NCBI RefSeq assembly: GCF_008086345.1
Contig: NZ_CP043006.1
Location: 3,036,032-3,100,031 of the forward strand
From: Chitinophaga sp. XS-30
Lineage (GTDB): Bacteria > Bacteroidota > Bacteroidia > Chitinophagales > Chitinophagaceae
Reading direction: 5' to 3'
Length of the DNA stretch: 64,000 nucleotides
In this document: piece after piece, positions 53,487 to 63,423 of the stretch
Layout: every line of letters starts with the position of its first letter
How positions within the stretch are numbered: the stretch's first letter is position 1
Made by a program: the position numbers and the translations under genes
The notes under the pieces: generated by a model
The model's database searches: none
The model's input: the letters and a program-made list of their open reading frames with translations, nothing else
Told to the model about the DNA's origin: nothing

Positions 53487-56400
53487 TCAGAGGTTCAGTT
53501 TAACACCTACGGAAAATATGCGCGACAGCGGGAATTGACCGCCATCCAGGCCTATACCGCCTACCTCGGGGTCCATGCCGGTGTATTTGGTGAAGGTGAG
53601 CAGGTTGTCAGCGCTCACGTACACACGGAGACCGGAGTTCCAGGACATTTTAGGGAAAGTGTACCCGATCAGCAGGTTCTTGAGCCGGAGGTAATTGCCG
53701 TCTTCAAGATACCAGTCGGACACTGTCTGGAAGTTTTTATTCGGGTCGTTGGCAGAAATGCGCGGGATGTCCGAGCTGGTGTTTTCCGGAGACCAGGCAT
53801 CCAGTATTTTATCCCAGCGGTTGTATCCCTGTTCGGAACCGTTGAGGGTGGATTGCTTGAAGGCATGGAAGATCTTCACGCCGCCTACGCCCTGGAAGAA
53901 CATGCTGAGATCGAAATTTTTCCAGGTGAGGTTAGCGGTGAACCCGTAGGTGAAATTCGGGAAAGCGCTGCCCATGAATACCCGGTCCGCATCATTGATC
54001 TGGCCGTCATTGTTCTCATCGATGAACTTCAGGTCACCTGCTTTTGCATTCGGCTGTATGCGTGTGCCGTCTTTTGAATAGGCAGCCGCTTCTGCGTCTG
54101 ACTGGAAGATGCCATCGCTACGGATCAGCCAGTAGGAATAATAAGGCTGATCAACTACGGAGCGGTAAGGATTCAATACGCCTCTCCAGGCATCGCCGTG
54201 CGACCAGAAGGAGTTGGCATTGTCATCGATATAAGCTACCCTGTTCTTCAGCGTGGCGATATTGCCGCCGATCTCGTATTGCAGCATGCCCACCTGGTCC
54301 CGCCAGCTGGCGGCTACTTCAAAACCGGTGTTGCGGATCTCGCCCTGGTTGATGAGCGGTGCGCCGAAACCGAAAGTATTGGGCCAGTCGGTATCCTGTA
54401 ATTTGATGAGATCGTAAGTGAGTTTATCAAAGTAATCGGCGGTAATGCTCAGCCTTTCGTTCATCAGGCTGATATCCAGACCGATATCCGATTGCCTGGA
54501 TGTTTCCCAGCTGAGATTGGGATTGTAGAGGCTGTTCATGTACAGCGCGTTGGACCGCGGCGATGTTTCTCCCACCTGGAAGTTATGGTTGGAGCTGAGT
54601 TTCGGATAACCGTAGTACAGGCCAACGGAACCGATGTTCCCGATACGTCCCCAGCTGGCGCGGAACTTGATCAGGTCTACCCCCTTCACATTGAAGAAAG
54701 GTTCGGAGCTGAGCTTCCATGCTGCGGTGATGCCGGGGAAACCTTTCACCCGGTTGTCTGCCGCCAGGCGGCCGGCGATATCATAACGGTAGCTGCCGGT
54801 AACGAAGTAACGGTCTGCCCAGCTATAGGAGATCCTTCCGACGTAAGACAGGTTGCGGTCTTCCCACTGATTGTCCGTCGGGCGGTTCTGATCGAAGATG
54901 CTGGCATTGATGAAAAACCTTGACCAGTCTGCTTCGTTCTCGATGCCTTTCGCAGCGGCACTGAAGGAACGTGCGCCGTTTTCCTGCGCCGTCACGGATG
55001 CCATGGCGCCGATATTATGTTTGCCGAAGATGCGGTTGTAAGTGGCCGTGTTCTCCCATATCCAGCTATACTCCCGGTTGGTGGAGTAGGAAAGCGTGTT
55101 CTGGTTGTTCGGCTTGCCCGGCTCGGTCCTGCGCGGTTCAAAGTTTTTCCACAGCGAACTGTTATTGCGGTAAGCAAAACGGGTGAGGAAGCTGAGGCCT
55201 TTGAATATCTCGGACACAGACAGCTCTGTTACGGACTGGAGGTCGTTGCCTTTATTGAAAGGCCTGTTCCGCAGCAGGGTAGCCACGGGATTGATAGCAT
55301 CCCCGTGTATGCCCAGGTAGCTGGATTCGCGGGGGCCTACGCCGCCGAATGATCCATCTTCATAATACGGCGTGGCGGAACGCGGCATGTAGATCGCAGA
55401 GAGAATGCTGCCGCTGTACCCGCTGGATGTTTCCGTACCGCGGTTATCGTTATTGTTCCAGAACAGTTCCTGGCGGAGTTTGATGTTGTGACTGAATTCG
55501 TAGAAGGCGTTGAGGCGGAGTGAAAGGTTTTTGTTGTAGGTATTGATAAGGGTGCCTTCTTCGTTTTCATACCGGGCCTGCAGGAGGGTGGAGAATTTGT
55601 CCGTTCCCGCGTTCACGCTAACGGTGTGCCGCTGAACGATGCCGGTGCGGAATATCTCATCCACCCAGTCCGTCCGGGTAACCTGGGCGTAGGGGTTCAG
55701 GGAAGCATCCCAGCCGCTGAGCGGAGTGAGGCCGGCATTGGTATAGGCGAGGTTGGAAACCTTTGCTTCATCTTCTGCGCGCAGGGATTGCGGCAGCCTC
55801 CAGGCATTCTTGATGCCGGTAAAGCCGGTATATTCAACACCTGGTGCCCCTTTTCTGGCCTGGCGCGTAGTGATGAGGATAACACCCGCGGAGCCGGAGA
55901 AAGCGCCGTAAATGGCCGCGGAAGCCGCATCTTTCAGTATGGTGATGGACTCTACGTCAGCGGGATTGTAGGGAGCATTGGGAACACCATCTACCACATA
56001 CAGTACGCTTTCCGTTGCCCTTGAGCCTACGCCGCGGATCGTTACCTTGGGTGTGCTGTTGGGGTGACCGCCGTTGTTCACCACGGTTACGCCGGCTACC
56101 TTGCCCTGTATCATGGCAGGCACATTCAGCACAGGGCGGCTCCGGATCTGCTCCATATCAGGTACCACAGAAACCGCAGCGGAAAGGTCCGATTTCTTGG
56201 CAGTACCGTAACCGAGCACCACTATTTCGTTAAGTGACTGGCGGCTGTTGGCCAGCACTACGTCCATTTCGCCTGACTTTTCAACCGGCAGTTCCCGGTT
56301 CTCGAAGCCCACAGAGCTGAAGCGCAACACATCGCCTTCGCTGACAGTGATCTCGTATTGGCCGTTGGCATCGGTTATCGCTCTTTTCTCAGTGCCTTTT

Positions 56401-56870
56401 ACCCATACGGTAACACCCGGAACGGCTTCGCCGTCTGAAGTGGCCACGCGGCCTTTCACCTTGCGGTCTTTAGACTGGACCGGGGTGCTCGCAGCGCTTT
56501 CTGCTGCCTTGCGAAAAAGTATGGAAGTATTGCTGATGTTGAACTCGATGCCGGCTTTTGTGCGCAGCAGGTTCAGGGCTTCTCCCAGGGTAATATTGTC
56601 CGCCTGGTAGTCGTTCACCATGATCTTGTCGAAATCGCCGGTGATGAAGCTGAAGGAATAGCGGCTTTGTTTGTCAAGCGCGTCCAGTACGCTGGAAAGA
56701 GACGCTTTGCTGATGCTCAGTTTTACACGTTCATTCAGGGTAGTCTGCTGGCTGAAACCGGAGGCAGACAGCATGAGCAGGCCCATGAACAGGCAGAGGC
56801 GCAACAATGTGGGAACAGCCGTCCGTTGCCGGTGGGCATGCTGTTCCGGTTTGGTAAATGTTTTCTTCAT
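53487..56870 (-). CDS. SusC/RagA TonB-dependent transporter with STN domain
   Basis: A 1127-residue outer-membrane transporter. In order: an N-terminal signal region (about 15-45); an STN secretin/TonB domain (LSISKASLSSVLDALDKQS onward, about 50-120); a carboxypeptidase-D-like repeat (VKGRVATSDGEAVPGVTVWV, about 138-215); a TonB plug (NEIVVLGYGTAKKSDLSAAV then LNVPAMIQGKVAGVTVVNNG); and a 22-strand-type barrel ending QFPLSRIFSVGVKLNL. The STN domain is the part that contacts the FecR anti-sigma regulator, so this is a signalling transporter. The substrate is unknown. Confidence 0.95.
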   Translation of the reverse strand: MKKTFTKPEQHAHRQRTAVPTLLRLCLFMGLLMLSASGFSQQTTLNERVKLSISKASLSSVLDALDKQSRYSFSFITGDFDKIMVNDYQADNITLGEALNLLRTKAGIEFNISNTSILFRKAAESAASTPVQSKDRKVKGRVATSDGEAVPGVTVWVKGTEKRAITDANGQYEITVSEGDVLRFSSVGFENRELPVEKSGEMDVVLANSRQSLNEIVVLGYGTAKKSDLSAAVSVVPDMEQIRSRPVLNVPAMIQGKVAGVTVVNNGGHPNSTPKVTIRGVGSRATESVLYVVDGVPNAPYNPADVESITILKDAASAAIYGAFSGSAGVILITTRQARKGAPGVEYTGFTGIKNAWRLPQSLRAEDEAKVSNLAYTNAGLTPLSGWDASLNPYAQVTRTDWVDEIFRTGIVQRHTVSVNAGTDKFSTLLQARYENEEGTLINTYNKNLSLRLNAFYEFSHNIKLRQELFWNNNDNRGTETSSGYSGSILSAIYMPRSATPYYEDGSFGGVGPRESSYLGIHGDAINPVATLLRNRPFNKGNDLQSVTELSVSEIFKGLSFLTRFAYRNNSSLWKNFEPRRTEPGKPNNQNTLSYSTNREYSWIWENTATYNRIFGKHNIGAMASVTAQENGARSFSAAAKGIENEADWSRFFINASIFDQNRPTDNQWEDRNLSYVGRISYSWADRYFVTGSYRYDIAGRLAADNRVKGFPGITAAWKLSSEPFFNVKGVDLIKFRASWGRIGNIGSVGLYYGYPKLSSNHNFQVGETSPRSNALYMNSLYNPNLSWETSRQSDIGLDISLMNERLSITADYFDKLTYDLIKLQDTDWPNTFGFGAPLINQGEIRNTGFEVAASWRDQVGMLQYEIGGNIATLKNRVAYIDDNANSFWSHGDAWRGVLNPYRSVVDQPYYSYWLIRSDGIFQSDAEAAAYSKDGTRIQPNAKAGDLKFIDENNDGQINDADRVFMGSAFPNFTYGFTANLTWKNFDLSMFFQGVGGVKIFHAFKQSTLNGSEQGYNRWDKILDAWSPENTSSDIPRISANDPNKNFQTVSDWYLEDGNYLRLKNLLIGYTFPKMSWNSGLRVYVSADNLLTFTKYTGMDPEVGGIGLDGGQFPLSRIFSVGVKLNL

Positions 56871-56911
56871 GATGTGTTGTTTTTACAGGGATACTCCAGG
56901 AGCCCTGCGTA

Positions 56912-57877
56912 TTAATAAATAGTTACCAGCTTGCCGGAAATCCTGAACCGTTTGTGATTCATGTAGCACAGGTTGCCAAGCATTTTTTCAAAACTCTGCG
57001 GGGGGAAGGCCACCGTGATATTTTTCTCTATATCTTTTTTATTCACCCAGCGCACGCTGTAGCCGTTCTTTTCGCAGAGGCGCACCATGGCGTCATGTAC
57101 AGAGAGGCCGGAGGCTGTAAATCCTCCTTCCTTCCAGGTGGTAGCCAGTTTCATATCTTCTTTCGCAATCAGCATGCGGCTGCCTTCTGGATCATACCTG
57201 GCGGCATAACCGGGTTCCAGGATGGTCTTTACCGCACTGTCCGTCCTGGCCAATACCTGCACTTTTCCGCTCAGCAGGGATACCCGGCTCATTTTTTCAC
57301 CGGGATAGGCTTCCACGCTGAAGGCGGTTCCCAGCACCCTGATCGTCAGGTCCCGGGTATGAATAATGAAAGGCCGGCGGCTGTCTTTATGCACTTCAAA
57401 GAATCCTTCCCCTGTCAGCGCGATGTGCCGTTCCTGCGTTAGCGGATCTTCTTCCCAGCGTAGGGAGGCATTGGCGTTCAGCCATACTTCGGAACTGTCA
57501 GGCAGGATGACCTTTTTGATCGTTCCTGAGCCGTTTTGCACGAGCATGGCGTTGTTTTCGGATTGTGGCGGCGGTGTGCGGCGGGAATACATCCAGGCAA
57601 AGGCCAGCCCCGCTGTTAAAACAACGGAAGCGGCCAGCATGCGTTTCACGGCTGGGGGGAATAGCCGGAAAGTTTTGGGCTGCGGCAGGCTGCTGCGGAA
57701 ACCGGCCAGGAAGGCTTCCCGCTTTGCGGCAGTCTCTTCGGGAGACAGGCCTTCCGTTTGCCCGTTGCCCAGGCTTTCATACCATTCGTCCAGCAAAGCC
57801 AGTTCCTCGGGCGTGCATTTGCCGGCATGAAATTTTTCCAATAGGGCTTTGGCCCCGGGGTATTTTTGTGATTCCAT
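56912..57877 (-). CDS. FecR-family anti-sigma regulator
   Basis: A 321-residue single-pass protein. The cytoplasmic N-terminus contains CTPEELALLDEWYES, the membrane helix MLAASVVLTAGLAFAWMYS is near residue 90, and the periplasmic FecR domain has VILPDSSEVWLNANASLRW, TGEGFFEVHKDSRRPFIIHT, RVLGTAFSVEAYPGEK and SLLSGKVQV. A C-terminal STN-like domain ends FPPQSFEKMLGNLCYMNHKR. It relays ligand occupancy of the SusC transporter to the sigma factor encoded 46 bases upstream. Confidence 0.94.
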   Translation of the reverse strand: MESQKYPGAKALLEKFHAGKCTPEELALLDEWYESLGNGQTEGLSPEETAAKREAFLAGFRSSLPQPKTFRLFPPAVKRMLAASVVLTAGLAFAWMYSRRTPPPQSENNAMLVQNGSGTIKKVILPDSSEVWLNANASLRWEEDPLTQERHIALTGEGFFEVHKDSRRPFIIHTRDLTIRVLGTAFSVEAYPGEKMSRVSLLSGKVQVLARTDSAVKTILEPGYAARYDPEGSRMLIAKEDMKLATTWKEGGFTASGLSVHDAMVRLCEKNGYSVRWVNKKDIEKNITVAFPPQSFEKMLGNLCYMNHKRFRISGKLVTIY

Positions 57878-57923
57878 CTACAAAAGAATACCCGGTGCCG
57901 CAAAAATGTTAACTCAGCCTGGA

Positions 57924-58505
57924 TTAAGGAATTGTAAACAAAATGAGGGCTGACATTAAACGGGCTGCCAGAGCAGGGTTGGCGTGGATGTAGGATTTCA
58001 CCTGTTGCAGCGCCCGGGCATACAGCACCCGCGCGGAAGCGGGTTCAATATTAAGTAGTTGCGCGATTTTGCGGTAGGAATACTGGTGGCGGGTCCGCAG
58101 CAGGAAAAGCTGCCGCTGGGAGGGCGAGAGGGTTTCCAGCGCCTCATCCAGGAAAGATTCCCGGAGGGCCTGCATATCTTCCCGTACGAAAACCACTTCC
58201 AGCGTCTCCTGCAGCATATGCTCCAGGGCCTTGAGATGGGCCTGGTAACGGCTGGTGGTGCGATAATAATTGTAGATACGCAGTTTCAGGGAGTGCAGCA
58301 GGTAATATTCCAGGGTTTCGTCTTTGGGGGCCTCTTCCCATTTTTCCCATAAAGAAAGAAAAACGTCCTGCACAACGTCCGGAGCATCATCAGGGTTGGT
58401 TTTGGCCGTGGCAATGCCCAGCAACTTGTCCCAGTACCGGATCACCGATGCTTCGAAGGCGGCCTGCCGCTGTGTATGAGAAAACTGACCTTGATGCGAT
58501 GTCAT
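57924..58505 (-). CDS. ECF-type RNA polymerase sigma factor
   Basis: A 193-residue sigma-70 family protein. Region 2 has DDAPDVVQDVFLSLWEKW and region 4 has LDEALETLSPSQRQLFLLRTRHQYSYRKIAQLLN, then an HTH of NIEPASARVLYARALQQV. A C-terminal hydrophobic stretch (ARLMSALILFTIP) is common in Bacteroidota FecR partners. It should drive the locus 49830-58505. The start ATG is at 58505, and a -7-like element TACATTTG lies at 58523-58530 on the minus strand. Confidence 0.93.
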   Translation of the reverse strand: MTSHQGQFSHTQRQAAFEASVIRYWDKLLGIATAKTNPDDAPDVVQDVFLSLWEKWEEAPKDETLEYYLLHSLKLRIYNYYRTTSRYQAHLKALEHMLQETLEVVFVREDMQALRESFLDEALETLSPSQRQLFLLRTRHQYSYRKIAQLLNIEPASARVLYARALQQVKSYIHANPALAARLMSALILFTIP

Positions 58506-58522
58506 ATCGGAAGTATCTTCAG

Positions 58523-58530
58523 CAAATGTA
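58523..58530 (-). promoter_or_regulatory. -7 element upstream of the ECF sigma gene
   Basis: Minus-strand TACATTTG matches TAnnTTTG exactly, but no TTG is seen at the expected -33 distance. It lies 17 bases before the start codon. Confidence 0.4.
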
Positions 58531-58575
58531 AAGGGTTAATATTAAATGAGCATTAAGAGTTGCCGGAAACACACC

Positions 58576-58604
58576 TTGTTAACATCTGTTATTTCCCTAA
58601 ATTG
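58576..58604 (+). promoter_or_regulatory. possible promoter of the S46 peptidase gene
   Basis: TTG at 58576-58578, 19 bases, then TAAATTG at 58598-58604, a near match to TAnnTTTG. It lies 27 bases before the start codon. Confidence 0.4.
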
Positions 58605-58631
58605 CCGCTTTGATCCACTAAAAACAATCTT

Positions 58632-60815
58632 ATGAGGCGACATCTGGCCGGGTACCTGCTCTTACCGGTACTCTTTTTTGTGCATCTTGCCGCAAATGCC
58701 ACGGAAGGCATGTGGCTGCCCCATCTGCTGACCAACCTGAATGAAAAGGAAATGAAAGGCATGGGCATGAAGATCGGCGCATCCGATATCTACAATGTTA
58801 ATAAAGGCAGCCTGAAAGATGCCATCGTAAGCTTCGGCGGCTTCTGCACAGGCGAGATCATTTCTTCACAGGGACTGCTGCTCACCAATCATCACTGCGG
58901 TTACGGCTCCATTCAGAAACATTCTTCCGTTCAGCGGAATTATCTGGACAATGGTTTCTGGGCCCGTAACCGGGCGGAGGAGCTTCCCAATGAAGGGCTG
59001 TTTGCCACCTTTATCGTGAGGATAGAAGATGTCACAAAGCAGGCTTTGCAGGGTGTTACAACGCAGATGAACGAAGAACAGCGGGCTTCCCTTATCGGCA
59101 AGAACCTTGGCGCTGTTCGCAGCAATATCAAAAAAGAGACTTACCAGGATGTAGTGATCAAGCCTTTTTTTGAAGGCAACCAGTACTTTCTGTTCGTTAC
59201 GGAAACCTATAAAGATATCCGGCTGGTAGGCGCTCCGCCTTCTTCCATCGGGAAGTTCGGCGCGGATACGGACAACTGGGTGTGGCCGCGGCATACCGGC
59301 GATTTTTCGATCTTCCGCATCTATGCGGGGAAAGACAATAAACCGGCGGAATATTCGCCGGACAATGTGCCGCTGAGCCCCAAACATTTTCTTCCTGTTT
59401 CGCTGGATGGTGTTGCGGAGAATGATTTTACGATGGTATTCGGTTTCTCGGGCCGTACCAGCGAATACCTGCCTTCCGAAGCGCTGAAGCTCACCGTGGA
59501 AGGGCAGGACCCCGCCAAAGTGGCCATGCGCGATGCGGCATTGAAAGTGATCGACGGGTTCATGCGTAAAGATGAGCAGATCAAGATACAATATGCTTCC
59601 AAATTCGCCGGCACGGCCAATGCCTGGAAGAAATGGATCGGGGAGATGCAGGGGGTGCGTGCTACCGGCGGTATTCAGCGGAAGCTGAAATATGAGGAGC
59701 GTTTCCGCCAGCTGGCCAGCCCCGCGCAGCGCAATGTGCTGGATTCGCTGAACATCCTCTACAAACAGTCCGCTCCTTTTGCGGTAGCCCGCGATCACTA
59801 TATCGAACTGACCCGCAACGTAGAGATGCTGAACTTTGCCAATGATGCGGTAACTATGCTGCAGGAGACGCGTGTTAAAGGCGAAAGCCACTACGATGAG
59901 TTGCGGGAGCAGTTCCTCGCCAAAATGAAATCGCTGTACAGCAATTACAATAATGATGTGGACCGGGAGGTGGCTGCCGCCTTGCTGGATATCTATTTTT
60001 CAGAAGTGCCGTCCCGTATGATCGGCGGAGAAGGATACCAGGTGTGGATGGAAACGAATAAGGACGGGAAGGCCACTGCAGCCCGGATGTACAGCCAGTC
60101 CGCTTTCACGGCTTACGAAAAACTGGCGGCCTTTTTTGCTCAGCCCTTCAATACCGTGTCTGAAGCGGTATGGAAAGACCCCGCCACCCGCCTGCTCATC
60201 GGCCTGCGCAATGGCTTTATCGATAACGTCGGGGAGCCGTATGACGCCCTTCAGCCGGACATCGCCAGGCTGCAGCGTGCTTACATGCAGGCGCAGATGG
60301 ACGTGCTGAAAGGCCGCCGTTTTTATCCCGATGCCAACAGCACGCTGCGCATCACCTACGGTAAAGTGAACGGCTATGTTCCGCGGGATGCTGTGGAATA
60401 TGGCATTTCCACCACGCTGGATGGTGTGATGGAAAAATACAAACCCGGCGATTATGAGTTCGATGTGCCCGAAAAGCTGCGCAGCCTCTGGGAGCAAAAG
60501 GACTATGGCCCATACGGAGAGAAAGGAAAGATGCCGGTATGCTTCATCGCGTCCAATCATACCACCGGCGGGAATTCCGGCAGCCCGGCACTGGATGCAT
60601 ACGGCAATCTCATTGGTCTGAATTTCGACCGTACCTGGGAAGGTACCATGAGCGATATCAATTACGATGCGTCTATCTGCAGAAATATTATGGTGGACAT
60701 CCGGTATGTGCTGTTCATTATCGACAAGTTTGCCGGAGCAAAGCATCTGGTGGACGAAATGAAGCTGGTGCATCCGAAAAAGAAAACCGTAGTGCCTGCG
60801 CGGAAAGCGGCATAA
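58632..60815 (+). CDS. S46-family dipeptidyl-peptidase, DPP11-like
   Basis: A 727-residue exported serine peptidase (signal RRHLAGYLLLPVLFFVHLAANA). Its catalytic His is in LLTNHHCGYGSIQ, an Asp is in GKFGADTDNWVWPRHTGDFS, and the nucleophile is Ser649 in TTGGNSGSPALD. The S46 family removes N-terminal dipeptides. The residue in FDRTWEG, Arg667, aligns by my count to the Arg that gives DPP11 its Asp/Glu preference, whereas DPP7 has Gly. It is a stand-alone periplasmic enzyme with its own terminator. Confidence 0.93.
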   Translation: MRRHLAGYLLLPVLFFVHLAANATEGMWLPHLLTNLNEKEMKGMGMKIGASDIYNVNKGSLKDAIVSFGGFCTGEIISSQGLLLTNHHCGYGSIQKHSSVQRNYLDNGFWARNRAEELPNEGLFATFIVRIEDVTKQALQGVTTQMNEEQRASLIGKNLGAVRSNIKKETYQDVVIKPFFEGNQYFLFVTETYKDIRLVGAPPSSIGKFGADTDNWVWPRHTGDFSIFRIYAGKDNKPAEYSPDNVPLSPKHFLPVSLDGVAENDFTMVFGFSGRTSEYLPSEALKLTVEGQDPAKVAMRDAALKVIDGFMRKDEQIKIQYASKFAGTANAWKKWIGEMQGVRATGGIQRKLKYEERFRQLASPAQRNVLDSLNILYKQSAPFAVARDHYIELTRNVEMLNFANDAVTMLQETRVKGESHYDELREQFLAKMKSLYSNYNNDVDREVAAALLDIYFSEVPSRMIGGEGYQVWMETNKDGKATAARMYSQSAFTAYEKLAAFFAQPFNTVSEAVWKDPATRLLIGLRNGFIDNVGEPYDALQPDIARLQRAYMQAQMDVLKGRRFYPDANSTLRITYGKVNGYVPRDAVEYGISTTLDGVMEKYKPGDYEFDVPEKLRSLWEQKDYGPYGEKGKMPVCFIASNHTTGGNSGSPALDAYGNLIGLNFDRTWEGTMSDINYDASICRNIMVDIRYVLFIIDKFAGAKHLVDEMKLVHPKKKTVVPARKAA

Positions 60816-60819
60816 ACAT

Positions 60820-60855
60820 AAAATGGGGCGCATTCGTTTGGAAGCGCCCCATTTT
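60820..60855 (+). terminator. Terminator after the S46 peptidase
   Basis: A 12-bp stem AAAATGGGGCGC (60820-60831) with GCGCCCCATTTT (60844-60855), a 12-base loop and T/A flanks. It can also serve the converging minus-strand gene. Confidence 0.8.
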
Positions 60856-60880
60856 AAATATTTTTCCGTTCACGGTGGTA

Positions 60881-61774
60881 TCAATCCGCCTGCCTGCATT
60901 CATACACAATTGAACTGCATTTGTCCACATGCCGCCAGGCCTTCCAGTAGGACCGCAGTCCGTTCCATCCCGCTTTGATCATTCCGCCGGAACGGTATTT
61001 CTCACTCAGCAGGCTCACATAGAACGCATCAAACACCATCGGATGTTTCTGCACGATGCTTAGCCCGTGCTGTTGCAGCAGTATTTGCATGGATGCAGGA
61101 GAGAAATGATAGAGATGCCGCGGCACATCGTATGCCGCCCAGTGGCTGCCGTAGCTGCGCGCATCGGTAGAAGTATAGTTGGGTACGGCAATGAGCAGCG
61201 CGCCGCCGGGTTTTAGCAGCTTGCGGATCTGTTCCAGGTAGCCGTGCAGATCATGTACATGTTCCAGCACATGCCACATGGTGATGCAGTCGAACTGCGC
61301 ATGCGGCAATTGGAAAAGCGCTTCGGTGGACAAGGTATCGAGGTTGTACAGTTTCCGTGCATTCTCCCGTGCGCCCGCATCCGGCTCCAACCCGGTCACT
61401 TCCCATCCCAGCTGTTGCATGTAATGCAGGAATGCGCCGGAACCGCTGCCGATATCCAGCAGGCGGCCCTGTTTTACGCCGGCGGAGGATTTTACCCAGT
61501 TCTGCTTGGAGCGCATGGTGATCTTGCGCACACTATGGTACATCCTGTTGATAAGGCCTTCCTTTGTTTCTGAATGGGAGATGTATTCGGCGGACTGGTA
61601 ATAGCTGCCGATGTGATGGATATCCGGGATGTTCTGCGTGAACCTGCCTGTACAGTCGCCGCATTCCCATATGTCAAAAGCTTCGCCGGATACGGTATGG
61701 TCTTTTGCTGTAAGCTGCCGGCTGATCTTCTGCGATCCGCAGATCGGGCATTGTTGGTATTGGATACGACTCAT
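60881..61774 (-). CDS. class I SAM-dependent methyltransferase with zinc ribbon
   Basis: A 297-residue protein from the ATG at 61774. The N-terminus has a zinc-ribbon-like pair (YQQCPICGSQ and WECGDCTG). The methyltransferase core has motif I GRLLDIGSGSGAFLHYM, motif II VTGLEPDAGA, and FDCITMWHVLEHVHD, PGGALLIAVPNYTS. The ribbon plus methyltransferase form resembles family-13-like methyltransferases of surface-sugar or small-molecule pathways. The substrate is unknown. An upstream extension to 61855 adds 27 residues before the ribbon and is less likely. Confidence 0.85.
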   Translation of the reverse strand: MSRIQYQQCPICGSQKISRQLTAKDHTVSGEAFDIWECGDCTGRFTQNIPDIHHIGSYYQSAEYISHSETKEGLINRMYHSVRKITMRSKQNWVKSSAGVKQGRLLDIGSGSGAFLHYMQQLGWEVTGLEPDAGARENARKLYNLDTLSTEALFQLPHAQFDCITMWHVLEHVHDLHGYLEQIRKLLKPGGALLIAVPNYTSTDARSYGSHWAAYDVPRHLYHFSPASMQILLQQHGLSIVQKHPMVFDAFYVSLLSEKYRSGGMIKAGWNGLRSYWKAWRHVDKCSSIVYECRQAD

Positions 61775-61814
61775 GTAAAATGTAAAAACTGCAAGATAAG
61801 CATTTAACGGAACC

Positions 61815-63368
61815 TTATATACCCCGGTATTCACCCCAGACCTTCCGCAGGGCATCTGCGATCTCGCCGAGGGTGCAATAGTTTTCCACGGCTTCCACTA
61901 CCAGCGGCATCAGGTTTTCCGTGGTCTGCGCTTTTGCCTGTAAGCCAGCCAGCAGGTCGTTTGCTTTCCGGTTGTCCCGGCGGGTGCGGAGCGATGCCAG
62001 TTTTTCAGATTGCAGGGTACGGATACTGTCGTCTATACGGAATACATCATCCGCCGTTTCTTCTTTGACGGTGAATTTGTTTACGCCTACGATGACCTTT
62101 TCGCCGTTCTCGATCTCCTGCTGGTACTGGTATGCGCTGCGGGCGATCTCGTCCTGTATGAACCCCTGTTCAATGGCGCTGACGGAGCCGCCCATGGCGT
62201 CTATTTTGCCGATCAGGTCCCAGGCGCGGGATTCCACTTCATTGGTCAGCGCTTCCACGTAAAAAGATCCGGCCAGCGGGTCCACCGTATCGGCAATACC
62301 GCTTTCATAACCGATGATCTGCTGGGTGCGCAGGGCAATGCGGGCAGCGGCTTCGGTGGGCAGGGAAATGGCCTCGTCATAACCGTTGGTGTGCAGCGAC
62401 TGTGTGCCGCCAAGTGTGGCCGCCAGTGTTTGCACGGCTACCCTCACGATATTGTTATGCGGTTGCTGGGCCGTGAGCGTACTGCCACCGGTTTGCGTAT
62501 GGAAGCGGAGCATTTGCGCTTTGGCGTCGGTAGCGCCCAGCTCTTTCGTGATCTGCGCCCACATCCTGCGCGCGGCGCGGAATTTGGCCACTTCCTCGAA
62601 GAGATGGTTATGCGCATTGAAAAAGAAACTCAGCCGTTTGGCGAATACATTGATGTCAAGCCCTTTTTCCAGCGCCGCTTTCAGATATGCCTTGCCGTTA
62701 GAGAGCGTAAATGCCAGTTCCTGCACGGCGTTGGCGCCTGCTTCGCGGATATGGTAGCCGCTGATGGAAATGGTGTTCCACTTCGGCACTTCCCGGCTGC
62801 AATAGTCGAAGATGTCTGTGATCAGCCGCATGGAAGGCTGCGGGGGATAAATAAAAGTGCCGCGGGCGGCATATTCCTTGAGGATATCATTCTGAATGGT
62901 GCCGGAGATCTTTTGCAGGTCCGCCCCCTGCTTTTTTGCGAGGGCAATGTAAAGTGCCAGCAGGATGAAGCCTGTGGCATTGATGGTCATGGAAGTAGAT
63001 ACCTTTTCCAGGTCGATGCCGGAGAAAAGTATCTCCATATCTTCCAGCGAATCGATGGCTACGCCAACTTTTCCTACTTCTCCTTCGGACATGGGGTGAT
63101 CGGAGTCATACCCGATCTGGGTAGGCAGGTCGAATGCCACGCTGAGCCCCATTACGCCCTGGCCCAGCAGATAATGATAACGTTTGTTGGACTCCTCCGC
63201 TGTACTGAAACCGGCATACTGCCGCATGGTCCATAATTTGTCCCGGTACATGGATGCATGGATGCCCCGGGTGAAGGGGAAACTTCCCGGCATTTCCGTC
63301 ATCGGCACAGGATTGGTGTACAAGGGCTGTATTGCAATATCCGAATCGGTCCTGATCTTCTTTTCCAT
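61815..63368 (-). CDS. methylmalonyl-CoA mutase family, catalytic subunit
   Basis: A 517-residue protein matching the TIM-barrel catalytic domain of B12-dependent acyl-CoA mutases: [20 protein letters not shown], the motif [70 protein letters not shown] and [14 protein letters not shown]. The C-terminal B12-binding domain of full mutases is missing, so it needs a separate small subunit that is not in this window. The start codon is ATG at 63368, preferred to GTG at 63374. Isobutyryl-CoA or methylmalonyl-CoA are both possible substrates. Confidence 0.9.
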   Translation of the reverse strand: MEKKIRTDSDIAIQPLYTNPVPMTEMPGSFPFTRGIHASMYRDKLWTMRQYAGFSTAEESNKRYHYLLGQGVMGLSVAFDLPTQIGYDSDHPMSEGEVGKVGVAIDSLEDMEILFSGIDLEKVSTSMTINATGFILLALYIALAKKQGADLQKISGTIQNDILKEYAARGTFIYPPQPSMRLITDIFDYCSREVPKWNTISISGYHIREAGANAVQELAFTLSNGKAYLKAALEKGLDINVFAKRLSFFFNAHNHLFEEVAKFRAARRMWAQITKELGATDAKAQMLRFHTQTGGSTLTAQQPHNNIVRVAVQTLAATLGGTQSLHTNGYDEAISLPTEAAARIALRTQQIIGYESGIADTVDPLAGSFYVEALTNEVESRAWDLIGKIDAMGGSVSAIEQGFIQDEIARSAYQYQQEIENGEKVIVGVNKFTVKEETADDVFRIDDSIRTLQSEKLASLRTRRDNRKANDLLAGLQAKAQTTENLMPLVVEAVENYCTLGEIADALRKVWGEYRGI

Positions 63369-63423
63369 AGGCACAATGTTACTTTAAAAACGATAAATTG
63401 CGATAAAATTTGTTGACTGGTTT

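Noticed and set aside
52539..54077. 512-residue plus-strand ORF spanning susD and susC
   Set aside because: Antisense to two well-supported genes and crosses their intergenic gap.
62010..63236. 408-residue plus-strand ORF
   Set aside because: Antisense shadow of the acyl-CoA mutase; low-complexity translation without motifs.
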